Positions 1 through 11,633 are shown, counted from the first letter of the stretch. The stretch is DNA of 33,493 nucleotides from Pelargonium cotyledonis (GCA_036897625.1 JAYMTA010000250.1:1-33493); one strand, 5' to 3'. Made by a program: numbers and translations. Notes: a model not told the origin generated them from the letters alone.

Positions 1-1585
1 GGCTTGTTTGTGGCCAACCCCAGATCTACAACTAGCCGAAACCAGACTCCAATAGCAACACAAACCTCATACAACAACCCAAGTCAGTGAATCAAGCCCT
101 CGACCCACGATCTCGCCGCACTGGTTAGCCGCCGAACAACCTTAGAGATAACGACCACAACCACCTTTAATGATTCAAACTATAAACTCTAACTGTTAAT
201 AGTAGCAAAACACATCACAAGGACAGAAAAACCACAATTACAAGCAATGGAGAGGGAGGAGAGATTGGGAGAAGCAGAGACAAAAGTTTCAGCGGCTGAG
301 CAGCTAGAGGAGGCTGGAAGAGGACGTATCAGATCCGCCGCTTTTTTTTTAACCCTAGTTCTACTACAATCAATATAACTTTAATTGCATTACTATAATA
401 TACTCATCCGTTTGGATTTATTAGAAAAAAATGTGTATAGTTAGGAATTATTTTACTAAAATTCAATTATGTCATGTGTCCATCCAATTCCAAGATTAAA
501 AATAATATTTATTTAAAAATCATACAAAATCATCAAAAGAACAAATCAAAATTTTAAACAAAAATAAATAAGTTGGTATGTTTTGTGATTATCATGGGGA
601 TTTTATATGTTTACTAGTTTTCGATCCTGTGCGTTGCATGGGTAGTAAAAACTTATAATGATAACTATTGTCAACATGAATAAAAATGAGCTTGCAATAT
701 ATTGTTCATTGAAAATGAATTTTATTAAGGAGTAATATATTTTGGTGTGTAATTCGGTGATCATATGTTGTCATCACTAATATGTATTTCGTTTGAATTT
801 GTGTGGGTAAAAAGTATTGATTCGAAAGAAAATAAAAGTTATATAAGATTTAATGTGGAATATAAAACAAATATACTATATACATTTTTTATATTGTTAG
901 TATAGTTGTATGGTGCGTACAAATTGATATTGTATCAATTATTTGAAATTGATTTTGATTAACTAAAAACTTAAATTTATTCACAAATTGTTCAGGTCAA
1001 TGCCTTAATATTAAAATAAGATAATTATATAAGTTGATTAGTTATTTATTCTGTCGAGTTGAAAATAGATACGCCTTTATCGAAACTGAATGACTCTAGT
1101 ACGTAGTTGCACTAAACTGTAGTATAGTTTTGAAAAATTAGTTGTGAGTTGTGTTTCCGGATATGAATTTGGAGAATCTATATTTTTAAGTTTTACCTTA
1201 TTGATTTTAATTCTTATACAACAATGCATGATACCAATTTAGTTACAGAATTCTACCTACCATATTTTCTTTAGCACAATTTTCTATCGAACCATTCAAA
1301 TCTCATTGCTCTAATCAAATTTGAACACATAATTAGTATAATAATTTTCAGAATCGAAAATGTTGTAGGTGTTAGATAGTATATTCCTTAATTAATTAGT
1401 TATCCTATTTACATATTTATTTGTATTATGTAATTCTACTTGTAATTGTACTCTTCTTGTATTCTATTTAAACACATGCAATACAATGAAAATCCTAAGG
1501 GGAATTAATTCTAACAATATACTTTTTTTTTTTACATAGAAAGCTCATAGGCGTGCCAAAAACAAGGTAGTGATTATTTTAACAA
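1..1585. other. AT-rich intergenic DNA, no gene seen
   Basis: No convincing coding exon is visible on either strand. The first ~350 bases are less AT-rich than the rest, with a purine-rich patch around 245-335, and could be the edge of a gene fragment or transposon that begins outside the window. From about 360 to 1585 the DNA is strongly AT-rich with stops in all frames. The last ten bases, 1576-1585, are the left target-site duplication of the next element. Confidence 0.5.
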
Positions 1586-2311
1586 GGATTAAGGTTAGGA
1601 TTAGTCATGTACTATTCAAAACGTTTGAAATTAGTTTTGGCAACGGATGAGCTGTGAAGGAGGGGCCGTCGGAGCTCGAAAACCGTCAGTTGCGGTGTGG
1701 GTTTCGACAGTGTGAGTCGTCAAAGTTGCTGGGACGACCAGATCTAGCGAGATGGTGGTGTGGGTTTCGCCTGTATGAGTCGTCGGAGTCGCTTGGTCGA
1801 CCAGATCTAGCAAGATGGAGTCATGCTCTGCACTGGCGTTGGCTCGATTTTGTTGGGGCCGCCAAGGTGGAGAAGGAAGGGAGCGATAAGATGGAGAAAG
1901 ACGAGAGGGACGATGAAAGAAAGGAGAACAACGACAGTTTCCCTGATCGGTGGTGGCGTGCGCAGTAGTAGACAGAGTGGGCGGCGGCGGTGTCCAAAGG
2001 AGAAGGAAGGGCCACATTGTTTTCTTTCCTATTTATTTTAATTATTTTTTAATTACTTTAATTGTCATATCAAATGACACATCAGAAGAAGAAAAAAAAA
2101 CATAACAAAACAAAAATAAAATCTAGCAAAACACTAACTAACGGATTGCGTCTCTTTACTTGATAGAAAATCCTTCCGTCAAACTATTTGCTCAAATTTT
2201 AGACTAAAATCAATCAATTTGCTTAACTTTGAACTAAAATCATACAGTTGATAATACAATGAGTAAACTCAAACGTTTTGAATAGTGCATGTATTATTTC
2301 TAACTTTAATC
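1586..2311. mobile_element. Non-autonomous Mutator-like element (Pack-MULE-like)
   Basis: The ten bases ATTTTAACAA occur directly at both edges (1576-1585 and 2312-2321), as expected for the 9-10 bp target duplication of MULEs. The ends are imperfect inverted repeats of about 44 bases (1586-1629 against 2268-2311); their best-matched part is ACTATTCAAAACGTTTGA near 1611-1628 and its reverse complement near 2269-2286. No transposase is present. The interior from about 1640 to 2020 is much richer in G and C than its surroundings, is open over ~100 codons on both strands, and holds a 63-bp tandem duplication. That is the look of a MULE that has captured a host gene fragment, although I cannot identify the source gene. 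The right end lies about 240 bases upstream of the first SDR gene. Confidence 0.75.
1695..1820 (+). repeat. Two tandem copies of a 63-bp unit
   Basis: Copy 1 spans 1695-1757 and copy 2 spans 1758-1820; both begin GTGTGGGTTTCG and share GACCAGATCTAGC. The unit is 21 codons, so the plus-strand frame starting at 1654 stays open and would encode two similar 21-residue repeats (Cys-Gly-Phe-Arg at the start, Gly-Arg-Pro-Asp-Leu-Ala-Arg-Trp near the end). The minus strand is also open through it, so the coding strand, if there is one, is undecided. Confidence 0.8.
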
Positions 2312-2502
2312 ATTTTAACAACTAAGGCAAAACTTTCGAGGAGATAAAGCAGTTTAAATTATTTGTCTAAATAGATGTTTGGTACGTAGAAATATTTGTT
2401 TACAAAATAATTAAGTTTAATAAATTTATTTGAAATCTAGAATCGCGTGCCCCATGTCTTAAGTCTTGACTAAGATGTCACAAGAAATTTCAGGATATGC
2501 TG

Positions 2503-2510
2503 TATAAAAT
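2503..2510 (+). promoter_or_regulatory. TATA box of SDR copy 1
   Basis: TATAAAAT lies 40 bases before the ATG at 2550, in an AT-rich promoter. Transcription from it would start near 2535 and leave a very short leader of roughly 15 bases. The promoter still looks intact even though the coding region has a stop. Confidence 0.6.
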
Positions 2511-2549
2511 AGAGGACTCTCAGTTTCGCATCTTATCTTTTGATAAGCA

Positions 2550-3857
2550 ATGGATTGGATACATAATTTGCTTAACCTTACACTCCCACCCTTCATCTTC
2601 ATCGTCTTTCTTTTCCTCTATCCATGTCTCCTCCTTTTCAACTTCTTTTCCTTCATAACTCGCTCCTTTACCAGCGAAGACGTCGCCGGCAAAGTAGTCC
2701 TCATCACCGGAGCTTCTTCCGGCATCGGCGAGGTACGTTCTTTCTCTTTCTGGCCATCATTGATTGTATATACTGCAAATCTTTATTTTTTGTTTGTGCG
2801 CCACAGTGTGTTGCTTATGAATACGCCAAGAGAGGAGCTCGCTTAGCTCTTGTTGCCAGGAGAAAGGATCTCCTGCGGGCGGTTGCAGATAAGGCTCAGG
2901 AGATGGGGTCGCCGGACGTTCTCGTGATTCCGGCGGACGTTTCGAAAGTCGAAGACGCCGAGAGATTCGTAGAAAAGACGGTCAATCACTTCGGCCAACG
3001 TAATGTTATAATTAATCTCCTGATCTCAATTAATTAATTTAACTAATTATAGATGCTAGTTACAGTGGATCATCTGGTAAACAACGCTGGTATTCTCCAC
3101 TACGGCATGTTTGAAGACTGCACCCCAATTTCTGACTAAACTGAAATAATGGTAAATAATTTGAAAATGAATCGATCGTTGAATATTCTTGTATGATATA
3201 GCTTATATATATATTGAATATTTGAGTAGAATGTTAATTACTGGGGTTCGGTGTACGGAACACAATTTGCGATTCCATACTTGAAAAAGAGCAGAGGCAA
3301 GATTGTTGTGATTGCTTCGGCTGCTGGATGGCTTCCGCAAACATTGATGAGCTTCTACAACGTAAGTCCAATCTGTAATCATTTTAATGACTGATCACAA
3401 TTTGTCTTACGTTGTTGTGGCTATAATTATATTTCAGGCAAGTAAGGCAGCTGTAATAAGCTTTTTCGAGACGTTGAGATCTGAGTATGGCTCTGGTATT
3501 GGAATCACAATTATCAGTCCTGGACTGATTCAATCCCCAATGACTGGAACAGACGTGCGATCAACGGTAAATTTGAAATTATAATTAATTGCTGTGCCTG
3601 TTTATGATGATCAGTTGTATTTGATATATGCAATCTTGAAAATGAAAAGTTTTGTTGATTAGCTATTCAAGTTGGTGCCGATTGACTCAACCGAGAGGTG
3701 CGCGAAGGCGATAGTGAGAAGTGTTTGCAGAGGAGACTTGTACATGACAGAGCCATATTGGGTGAACATGGGTTTCGTTTTCAAAGTGTTGTGGCCTCAA
3801 GGACTACAACGCTTCCTCTACTACTTGATTACTCTTCCAAATAAGAAACTCAATTAG
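2550..3857 (+). pseudogene. HSD-like short-chain dehydrogenase, copy 1, broken by an in-frame stop
   Basis: Six exons can be placed by homology with the three sister genes: 2550-2732, 2807-2999, 3066-3151, 3230-3361, 3438-3566 and 3663-3857; all splice sites are GT-AG and phases agree. Read through, they would give 305 residues: a hydrophobic N-terminal segment with a Leu-Pro-Pro turn (~8-40), the cofactor motif TGASSGIGE (53-61), an NADP-type Ala-Arg-Arg loop, NNAG, a catalytic Ser184, and Tyr197 with Lys201 (Y-N-A-S-K). However, exon 3 contains TAA at 3137-3139 (codon 150), between an Asp and a Thr where sister copies have a Phe or Leu. Translation would stop before every catalytic residue. 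All other exons and splice sites are intact, so the loss looks recent; a sequencing error or a strain-specific allele is the other explanation. The family is membrane or oil-body associated and oxidises or reduces sterol-like alcohols, but the substrate is unknown here. Confidence 0.8.
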
Positions 3858-5344
3858 CTACATCTGCATTCAACATTAATTATGAATTTATGATTGATTG
3901 GTGTCCATGATCCATTTGTGATCTCTTTCAATTTTTCACATTTACGTGCATAATGTTTTGTTAGTGTCACGGAAGGAGAGAATTAATTCGGCATATGCCG
4001 CGTTTCAAACTCTTGTTTTTAAAAGGGATGGTCATTCTTTTTGTGAGAGTCAAGCACAATAAACATTATGTATTCTGGCATAATTGAAGGACAATATTGA
4101 TTAGCTTCCGATTTAAAAATATAAGAGTATATCACATAGCGAGAATCATCCATAAGACACTAATTAGGGGTAGTGGCGGAGCCAAGGGGCATCCGTGTGT
4201 GGTGTGCAGTTGCCCATGCCAGCCTCCCAGATCCCTTATGTATGTTAATGAAATTTGCTACTTTTAACCTTGAAATTCTTGATTCAAACATTACTATATT
4301 TGTTTGTCATTTGAAATTTTTTGTGCAATTCATTGAACAATTTTCTAGCTTCCCTTCGCTACTGCTCAAGGGTAACCCATTATTTTGAGATGTGACATTC
4401 TCCCCCCACTCTTTACACAAACACCCTTTTCACGTATGACACATGAGCAAGTTTCTATACAGAGAGGGGAAAAAAATCAGTCATAATTTATTGGTTGAGA
4501 ATTTTAACCAATAAATTTAATTTTATAAGGGAATGTTACTTCATCAATTAGCACTCATATCCATTGAATGTGTTGGCACGGAGAGCCCAATCGAGTCAAT
4601 TTTCTTTGTATATATATATATATATGTTGGAGAGCTGGAAAACAATAGCAGTAGATGGAAAGAGTGAACTATAGCCTCCCTTCTCTGTCTTCCATATAAA
4701 ATAAAACCATGTTACTACACCTTTAAATAACCCTATTTACATGTTCTGTTTATTGATCTGTGTGCCCAGAGGACCAATAATGTACTACTATTCATTTTTG
4801 TTTCACTGCATCTTTCTCCTTTAACAAGCTATTGCTTCCATTATCTTGTTGGATCTTGTGCACTGTTTGGCCCTACCTACTACTGCCCTAATCTCTCATC
4901 TGTCCTCTCCAAACCACAAAAGATACGTAGGGGTGTAATTTAGGATAACGCTTTATTTGAGGGATGAGAAATATTATTATTTCGAGTATTTGTGTGTTTA
5001 AGGGTTTAGATGGCATAAAAGTGACTGGATCAGGTCGGACAAAATGCATGAAACTTAATTTTACCCTTCAAACTAAACTCACGAGCACTCGAAACCCTGT
5101 GGGTTCAGTTGGCATAACTTTGATACAAACAAGAGTTTTGGGTCATTCAAGCAAATTGTACTGACTAAGAATTTGGGCTAAGGCCCTCACACAGTCTATG
5201 GGCTAGTTGAGGCCCAATTATAATGTAAGTGCATGTAATGAATGATACTTGCGCTCTTATCTAATCTAACCATTACCATCACAATTGTGTTTGCTTGCAC
5301 CTCTTTAAATTACTTGTTATCTAATCCATCATCAATCCTCCACC
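3858..5344. other. Intergenic region between SDR copies 1 and 2
   Basis: No gene is visible. A possible poly(A) signal AATAAA for copy 1 lies at 4058-4063. From about 4170 a stretch beginning with a GTGGCGGAGCCAAGG-type word resembles sequences common in plant dispersed repeats; I could not define its ends. A (TA)n tract occupies 4609-4625. The last ~150 bases form the promoter and leader of copy 2; CTTTAAAT near 5303 is the only, weak, TATA-like word. Confidence 0.5.
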
Positions 5345-8070
5345 ATGGACTTCACTCACCACCTCCTCAACATTCTCCTTCCTCCTCTCACAATCATAAT
5401 CTTCATTTTCATGTCACTCCCACTCTATGTGTTCAAGTTGTTTTCATATGTTAAAAGATCCATATGCAGCGAAAATGTGGCCGGAAAAGTTGTGCTCATC
5501 ACCGGAGCAGCGTCCGGAATCGGCAAGGTTCCATATATACACCTTAATTAACTCTACTGAGCATAGCCATATGATCAATTAATGTTTTTAATTAATCAAA
5601 CAGGAAGTTGCTTATGAATATGCTGGGAGAGGCTCTTGTTTAGCCCTGGTAGACATAAGAGAAGAGGGTCTAGGAGCTGTTGCAGATGAGTCCCGGCGTC
5701 TCGGATCGCCGGACGTGATCACCATTGGTGCAGATGTAACTCAGCTCCAACACTGTAAGCGCTTTGTCCAGGAAACAATCAACCACTTTGGTAGATGTAA
5801 GTAAATCATATATACAATCACAAAAAAATTAAATTAAGAACATATTGAGATCATGTTCTTAATTTGACGTTCAAATATATACAATATTGCAGTGGATCAT
5901 CTGGTGAACAATGCTGGGATTGTGAAAATGGGCTTCTTGGGTACCGGAAATGTCTCGGATTTCACTTCCATAATGGTAATCTATTAACTACGTAATTGTT
6001 TTCTCGAGGTCTCATGATCGTGTTTCGATGTTTGTACGTTTGCTGATAAATAAATAAAAAGTTTACTAATTAATTAATTAACCTGTATATAGTATTGGAC
6101 TATTCGTTGAATTAATTACTTAATTAGTGCAGGATGTGAATTTCTGGGGTCCAGTTTACGGAACCCATTTTGCGATTCCGGAGCTTAGGAAGAGCAAAGG
6201 AAAGGTGATTGTGGTTTCTTCGGTTTGCGGATGGTACCCTCTACCGCAGCTCGGTTTCTATAATGTAAATTACTAATTTTCTTTGATTCAAATTAGTACA
6301 TCTAAACTGGATGAGTATATGTGTTCACTGACGTAATGTAACGTAACGTAAATGTAAGGCGAGCAAGGCAGCAGTGATAGGGTTGTACGAGACGCTGAGG
6401 AGTGAAATGGGTCGGGATATAGGCGTAACCATTGTGACTCCTGGATTCGTCCGCACGGAAATGGCAAGGGGAAAATTTGAGCAGGTAACCTAACTAAACA
6501 TCCTTAATTTCCTACCTATTACCTATACATAGCACACACAAATGTTGTGTTTATGCTTTGTCGCATCTGCTATCTTTTCTTTACCTCGTCTTAGTCTTTC
6601 AGATATGAAGAGAGCGTTGAAGTGCACAAATATGTGCACATAATAATATTATTCTCGATCATGCTTTAGTGGTGTTGATTTTGTTTCAAACAATAAAACA
6701 TGTCAGTGAAGTATATATTTTATTTGTGTGGTACATATTTGTTGATGTTGCTACTACCATAAAATCAAGATTATCATACTACATTATTATACCATATTAT
6801 AAAATCATACACATAGCACACTTTATGTCTTTTCTTTATCATCGTCTTCGTCTACCAAATACGAAGAGAACAGGACATCTCCGATGATTAGAGTTTGTTT
6901 AGGGTGCTAAAAATAGTATATGCAACTTATCATAGTCCGTACACTTTATTCTTTCTATTAGTTTCACAACAGTATGATAGAATATCTCTAATACATGTTA
7001 GAATCGAAAACGATTTTGTGTAAATTTTTAAATATGATAAATAAAATGAAATGAAAATTGACACCAAATTTTACGTAGAAACTCCAAAAATAATAAGGGT
7101 AATTAAAAATAACGGCCAAGATCTAGTAATTTCACTGTATATTTGTAAATACAAAACTTTATAATTTAACATGTGGATAATAATTGGACACTTTTATCTT
7201 GAAAAGGGGAAAAACACTGTGAAATATACTTTCTTCGTTCCAAAATGAGTATCTTGTTTCTCTTGTATTTTTGTCTGAAAATAAGTGTTTTGTTTTCTTT
7301 TGTAGTAAGTTAGTTATGCATGAATTGTTAATAACATCCTTACAAAAAGTTAGTTAGGATCTCTCAACACATAATCATGAGAATACAATAGTAAACATAC
7401 CACATTAACTAACTTTTCTTTCATTTTTTTCAAAATAAAAAAGAGAATATACTCATTTTGAAATTGAGGGATTACTACTTTTCATATGGGAGAAGAACTC
7501 TTAAATTTTAAATTTTTGGGATAATAATTGTCAATGCCACGTAATCAATTATTGACTGCATCAATTATTGACCCAAAAAAAAAAAAATCAAAGGTAGACT
7601 ATGAGTAGGTGCAGCCATCCCACAATTGTTGAAAATTCAATTGATTCAATTTTTCAACCTTTATCTCATCTATCATTTATCATTTAAGGTAAATGACTTA
7701 ATTATAACGCTTTGCTCCTCTTGAGATATAAGATTCGAGAGAGATTCAATTAGTACGTTTGTTTATAAAAAAATATTATCTCACTTAAATAGTGGTAGTT
7801 GTGAAATGCAATGGTTTACAGGAAGTAGGAGATATAATCCCGGAAGAGTCCGGAGAAAGATGCGCAAAGGCGATAGTGAGTAGTGTGTGCAGAGGCGACA
7901 TGTACTTGACCGAGCCATCATGGACTAGGGTGCTCTTTTTTTATAAAACGCTGTGTCCTGAGCTCACAGAATGGTGCAACCACAAATTGTTTGTCACCAG
8001 AATCAATAACAGGAATACAATTCACCTCAATCCCAATTCTACTTCTCATCAAGACCTCAAAGCTCACTAG
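5345..8070 (+). CDS. HSD-like short-chain dehydrogenase, copy 2 (predicted NAD-type loop)
   Basis: Six exons join to a 321-residue protein: 5345-5527, 5604-5796, 5893-5975, 6133-6264, 6359-6484 and 7822-8070, all with GT-AG introns. The ATG sits in a good context (CACCATGG). Residues 1-40 are a hydrophobic anchor with a Leu-Leu-Pro-Pro turn, like the proline-knob anchor of steroleosins. Then follow TGAASGIGK (53-61), NNAG (131-134), the tetrad Asn156 in DVNFWG, Ser183, Tyr196 and Lys200 (Y-N-A-S-K). The acid residue Asp78 in LALVDIR, at the end of the second beta strand, is the classical mark of NAD(H) use; copies 1 and 4 have Ala-Arg-Arg here. The C-terminal ~80 residues contain a conserved ERCAKAIV segment and an EWCNH motif shared only with copy 3. 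Intron 5 is 1337 bases and hosts a MITE. The family acts on hydroxysteroid-like substrates at membranes or oil bodies; the exact substrate is not predictable. Confidence 0.9.
7229..7472. mobile_element. Stowaway-like MITE in intron 5 of SDR copy 2
   Basis: The left end CTTTCTTCGTTCCAAAATGA and the inverted right end near 7449-7472 (ACTCATTTTGAAATTGAGGG) share the CAAAATGAGTAT core typical of plant Stowaway-like elements. TA dinucleotides flank both ends (7227-7228 and 7473-7474), matching the TA target preference. The element is about 244 bases, AT-rich and non-coding. Confidence 0.65.
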
Positions 8071-8894
8071 CATATATGTTGTGGATTTTAGCTGTTGTTT
8101 TGTAATTTAATTATTAAGTTGCTGCAAATCAATAACTGTGATTATATATATAGATACATAATTAATAGGTAAAACAAGTATCAACATTTTGTTTTTGCCA
8201 AAAAAAAAGTGTTACTGTTGAGCATACTCCAGTGACAGCTACCTTCATAATTCCCAACTTCCCTATAATAAATTGACAACATTAATTAATGGATCTAGTT
8301 GTCGCTCCATAACTATTATTATATCTATATATATGCATCTTCATCTCTTTCATTTTTCAATAAATCGTACGTGGCTTATCTTTCTTGATGTAACTTTATC
8401 TTTTAATTTATACTAATTAAATTGGTCTACAGTCACAACAAGCTAGTTGCCCTACAAAAATTCAACATCATTAGAGGTACAATTGTTTTTAAACTTCATA
8501 AACTACTGATAAGATGAACTGTGAGTTAAATTTAATTGATGAACAATATTTTGACAAATAGACATAGGTTGGTTGTTATAAAAAAAAAAGATAGTTATGG
8601 AACGAAATAATGTTTAGATGTCATTTCAGAATATTTTGAATAGTTGAACGTTTCTCCTAATTAAAATGGAACCTACTCCTACCAACCATTAACTCAACAA
8701 CACTAATAACACAGCAAAACATTTCCCAACCACCCAATCCCTATGCCTTCATTTAATTTCTACGTACTTTAATGACTTTATCGCGACAAAATAAATTATG
8801 CTCTCTTTTTATTTCTTCCCCTATTCATGGTTTGGATTTATCATTGAAAATATAATCACATATTGTCGGTCCAACGGCGGTTTTGATAGGCACG
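8071..8894. other. Intergenic region between SDR copies 2 and 3
   Basis: AT-rich DNA with no gene. It must hold the 3' end of copy 2 and the promoter of copy 3. An ATG at 8798 opens another frame that overrides the copy 3 start, so transcripts starting upstream of it would carry an overlapping upstream ORF. A weak TATA-like word, TATAATC, lies near 8850. Confidence 0.5.
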
Positions 8895-11633
8895 ATGATG
8901 AGTTTGATTCACGGCCTTCTCAACATCCTACTACCTCCTCTAACACTCGCTCTCCTCCTCGCCTTTTTGCCGCTATTTTATGTCATCAAACTGTCGATCC
9001 ATCTAACAACCTCCCTGCGCAGCCAAAACGTCGCCGGAAAAGTTGTGCTCGTCACCGGCGCAGCTTCTGGGATCGGCAAGGTGATGATCTTTTCTCTGTT
9101 CATAGTTATTGATCGATTTGTTTCTTATTAATTACTAATCTTTTGAGTGTTGAATATATTATAGCAAGTAGCTTATGAGTACGCGAGGAGAGGAAGCTAT
9201 CTAGTCCTGGTTGACATAAGAGCAGATGGTGTAGGAGTTGTTGCACAAGAATGTAAAGAGATGGGGTCTCCAGATGTGATCACAGTTGGTGCCGATGTTT
9301 CCAAGATTCAAGACTGTAGGAGCTTTGTGGAAGAAGCCATCCACCACTTTGGTAGATGTAAGTTCTAACCAAATCATTTCCTAATTACCATGATTCATGT
9401 ATTATGTATATATAATTAAGGGGTAATTAATGACAGATGGACTCTATTTTTCGATTTCATAACACATAATGTACTTAAGTTTTAAAACGTGTTATTTGGA
9501 GACACCCAATTCATTTACGTGTCTACGAACCGTTAAAATAAACAAAAATTTCAAATTATTTTGACACGTGCGTGACACATGTACCCTTGGATATGGCTCT
9601 TTGTCTTCTCTATCACCCTGGAAGCCTGAAACTATTCAAGATCAGACCCATGCTCCTCACCTTCCGCCATTAAAGTATTTTTGCCTCCAATTACACTAGT
9701 AAATAACTTATCATTCTAAAGTCTCCAGCTAAATTTATTTCTACAATACACTACTTCAAATACTAGTGGCATTGTATTAGATACAATTTGTTATTTATTT
9801 CTCCAAATTTTTCTGGAATATTCAGTTTCAGGCGGCTGGCAAATTCAAAGTTTGAAGTTTCCGGTGCCGGGTTCTGGATTTTCCAGAAAATTCAAAACAA
9901 AAAACAAACAAATCCTTATGATGACTATTAACATTTACTTATTCAATATTCAAGTAAAATACCATTAATCGCACTTAATTACAACTCTGAAGCTTATACA
10001 CGAACGTGATAATTTTATCAAATATGTAACTTTTACAGATTTATTGAAACTCATCCCTAATAACTAACATTAAGTTAAAAATAATTAGATTCATATTTGG
10101 ACTTTGGATTTTGAATCCCTACACAATATATAATAAAATTGTTTTATGGATTTTGGATCCAGATTTGATATGAGTTTTTTCAAAACCAAATTTTAACTAA
10201 AATTGTTGGTTTGGTTTAGTTTTTGATTCAAATAGGCAAATTATGTTCATTATTTGAATTTACGTACGTTTATTTTTATTTTTCATGATCTTAATTTGGT
10301 GTTCTTAGATTGAAATTCATAAGAGGGCAAGCTCTAATTGGGGAAGATGATGAATAGTTTGTTTATAAGGGTAAAATGGTCATTTAATTTGAAGTATTAA
10401 CAGAGGATAAATAACTTAGGTACCTAAAAATACATTTTGAAACTTAGATACATTATGTGTTATAGAACCGAAAATTGGGATCTCATCTATCATTACCCCT
10501 ATAATTAATACGAAAGTAAGGAATCTCTGCCAAGCTAACTGACTCGATCAAAAAAAAGAAATAGATTCAGGCAAACGCACGCTCATTTTATTGACATGAA
10601 TGAGTTCAATCATTTAAACTTTTATTTAGATTTTTTTTCTCTTACAATATTTAAATATATACTAATATGTATTGAGCCCTACCTGTATATAACAGTGGAT
10701 CATTTAGTGAGCTGTGCTGGGATTTCTAAAGTTGGGTTATTGGGTACTTGCAACGTTGCTGACTTCAACTCTGTGATGGTAATTACTACTATCATATATA
10801 TATATATATATATATACTGTAAATGCATATAGTATTGTAACAAATAAATATTATTGTAGGATGTGAATTTTTGGGGTACAGTGTACGCAACCCACTTCGC
10901 AATTCCGCACCTTAGAAAGAACAAAGGAAAGGTGGTAGTGATTGCTTCGGTTCTTGGACGCTATCCAATTCCACACACGGCCTTCTATAATGTATGTAAG
11001 ACGAAGTACATCATATTTTCTCCGTTTTCAAAATGAGTATATATCTTGAGTGTTTCTTTTGAATTATTGTTCTAAAATGAATGTTTTTAAATATAAACGA
11101 CGAATGAATATAGGCTATTGTCAATGTAAATTTGTAATGTACGTGTACAGGCAAGCAAGGCTGCTCTGATTAGCTTTTACGAGACATTGAGGGCTGAAGT
11201 GGGATCGGATATAGGCGTGACAATTGTGACTCCCGGCCTCATTACAACAGAGATGACGCAAGGAGAACTCGAGAAGGTTAGCTTTTCTCCATTTCTTTTG
11301 TGATTCTGCATATGTAAACATATAAGTCGACATTGTTGGTGTAGGGCACACAATGAAATCATATATTGCGCATGCATGCAGGAAGCATTGAAATTTGTCC
11401 CAGGACAGTCGGCTCAAGGATGCGCGGAGGCAATAGTGAGGAGTGCTTGTACAGGCGATAGGTACTTGACGGAGCCGAACTGGATGAGAGTGTTGTATAT
11501 GATCAAAGTGTTGTGTCCTCCGGAGCTAATAGATTGGTGCAACCACTACTTGTTTGTCACTAGGCTCAAACGTAGGAACATAGCAGCTCGCAACAATACA
11601 ATTCAAGCAGATGCAGTGCTCAAAGCAGAGTAG
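8895..11633 (+). CDS. HSD-like short-chain dehydrogenase, copy 3 (predicted NAD-type loop, SCAG variant)
   Basis: Six exons join to 323 residues: 8895-9080, 9165-9357, 10696-10778, 10860-10991, 11151-11276 and 11382-11633. Two adjacent ATGs exist; the second (8898) gives an exon 1 of 183 nt exactly like copies 1 and 2, so it may be the true start. The protein has a hydrophobic anchor with Leu-Leu-Pro-Pro, TGAASGIGK (54-62), Asp79 in LVLVDIR (NAD-type), tetrad Asn157, Ser184, Tyr197 and Lys201. The NNAG motif, almost invariant in classical SDRs, is SCAG here (132-135), which may alter fold stability or cofactor geometry. The C-terminal DWCNH and LFVTRL segments match copy 2, its closest relative. 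Intron 2 is 1338 bases because a 1080-base MULE lies in it; introns 3 and 4 carry an AT repeat and a MITE arm. The open frame suggests it is still selected or only recently inactive. Confidence 0.88.
9420..10499. mobile_element. Mutator-like element in intron 2 of SDR copy 3
   Basis: A perfect 9-base direct repeat, TATAATTAA, flanks the element (9411-9419 and 10500-10508). The ends are inverted repeats of about 85 bases (9420-9506 against 10415-10499), beginning GGGGTAAT, and sharing ATAACACATAATGTA and further blocks. The 9-bp duplication together with long terminal inverted repeats is diagnostic of Mutator-like elements. No transposase frame is seen in the interior, so it is non-autonomous. 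Without element and duplication the intron would be about 249 bases, in line with the sister genes. Confidence 0.88.
10794..10816. repeat. (AT)n microsatellite in intron 3 of SDR copy 3
   Basis: A 23-base uninterrupted alternating AT tract shortly after the exon 3 donor site. It is likely to be length-polymorphic. Confidence 0.9.
11013..11042. mobile_element. Single MITE-like arm in intron 4 of SDR copy 3
   Basis: The words CTCCGTTTTCAAAATGAGTA match the terminal sequence of the Stowaway-like elements at 7229 and 11683. I find no clear opposite end within the intron, so this is a solo or degraded end. Confidence 0.45.

Noticed and set aside
1631..2017. 128-codon minus-strand frame opposite the GC-rich block
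   Set aside because: It overlaps an equally open plus-strand frame inside a transposon, is low in complexity and rich in Pro/Ser/Thr, and resembles no protein I know.
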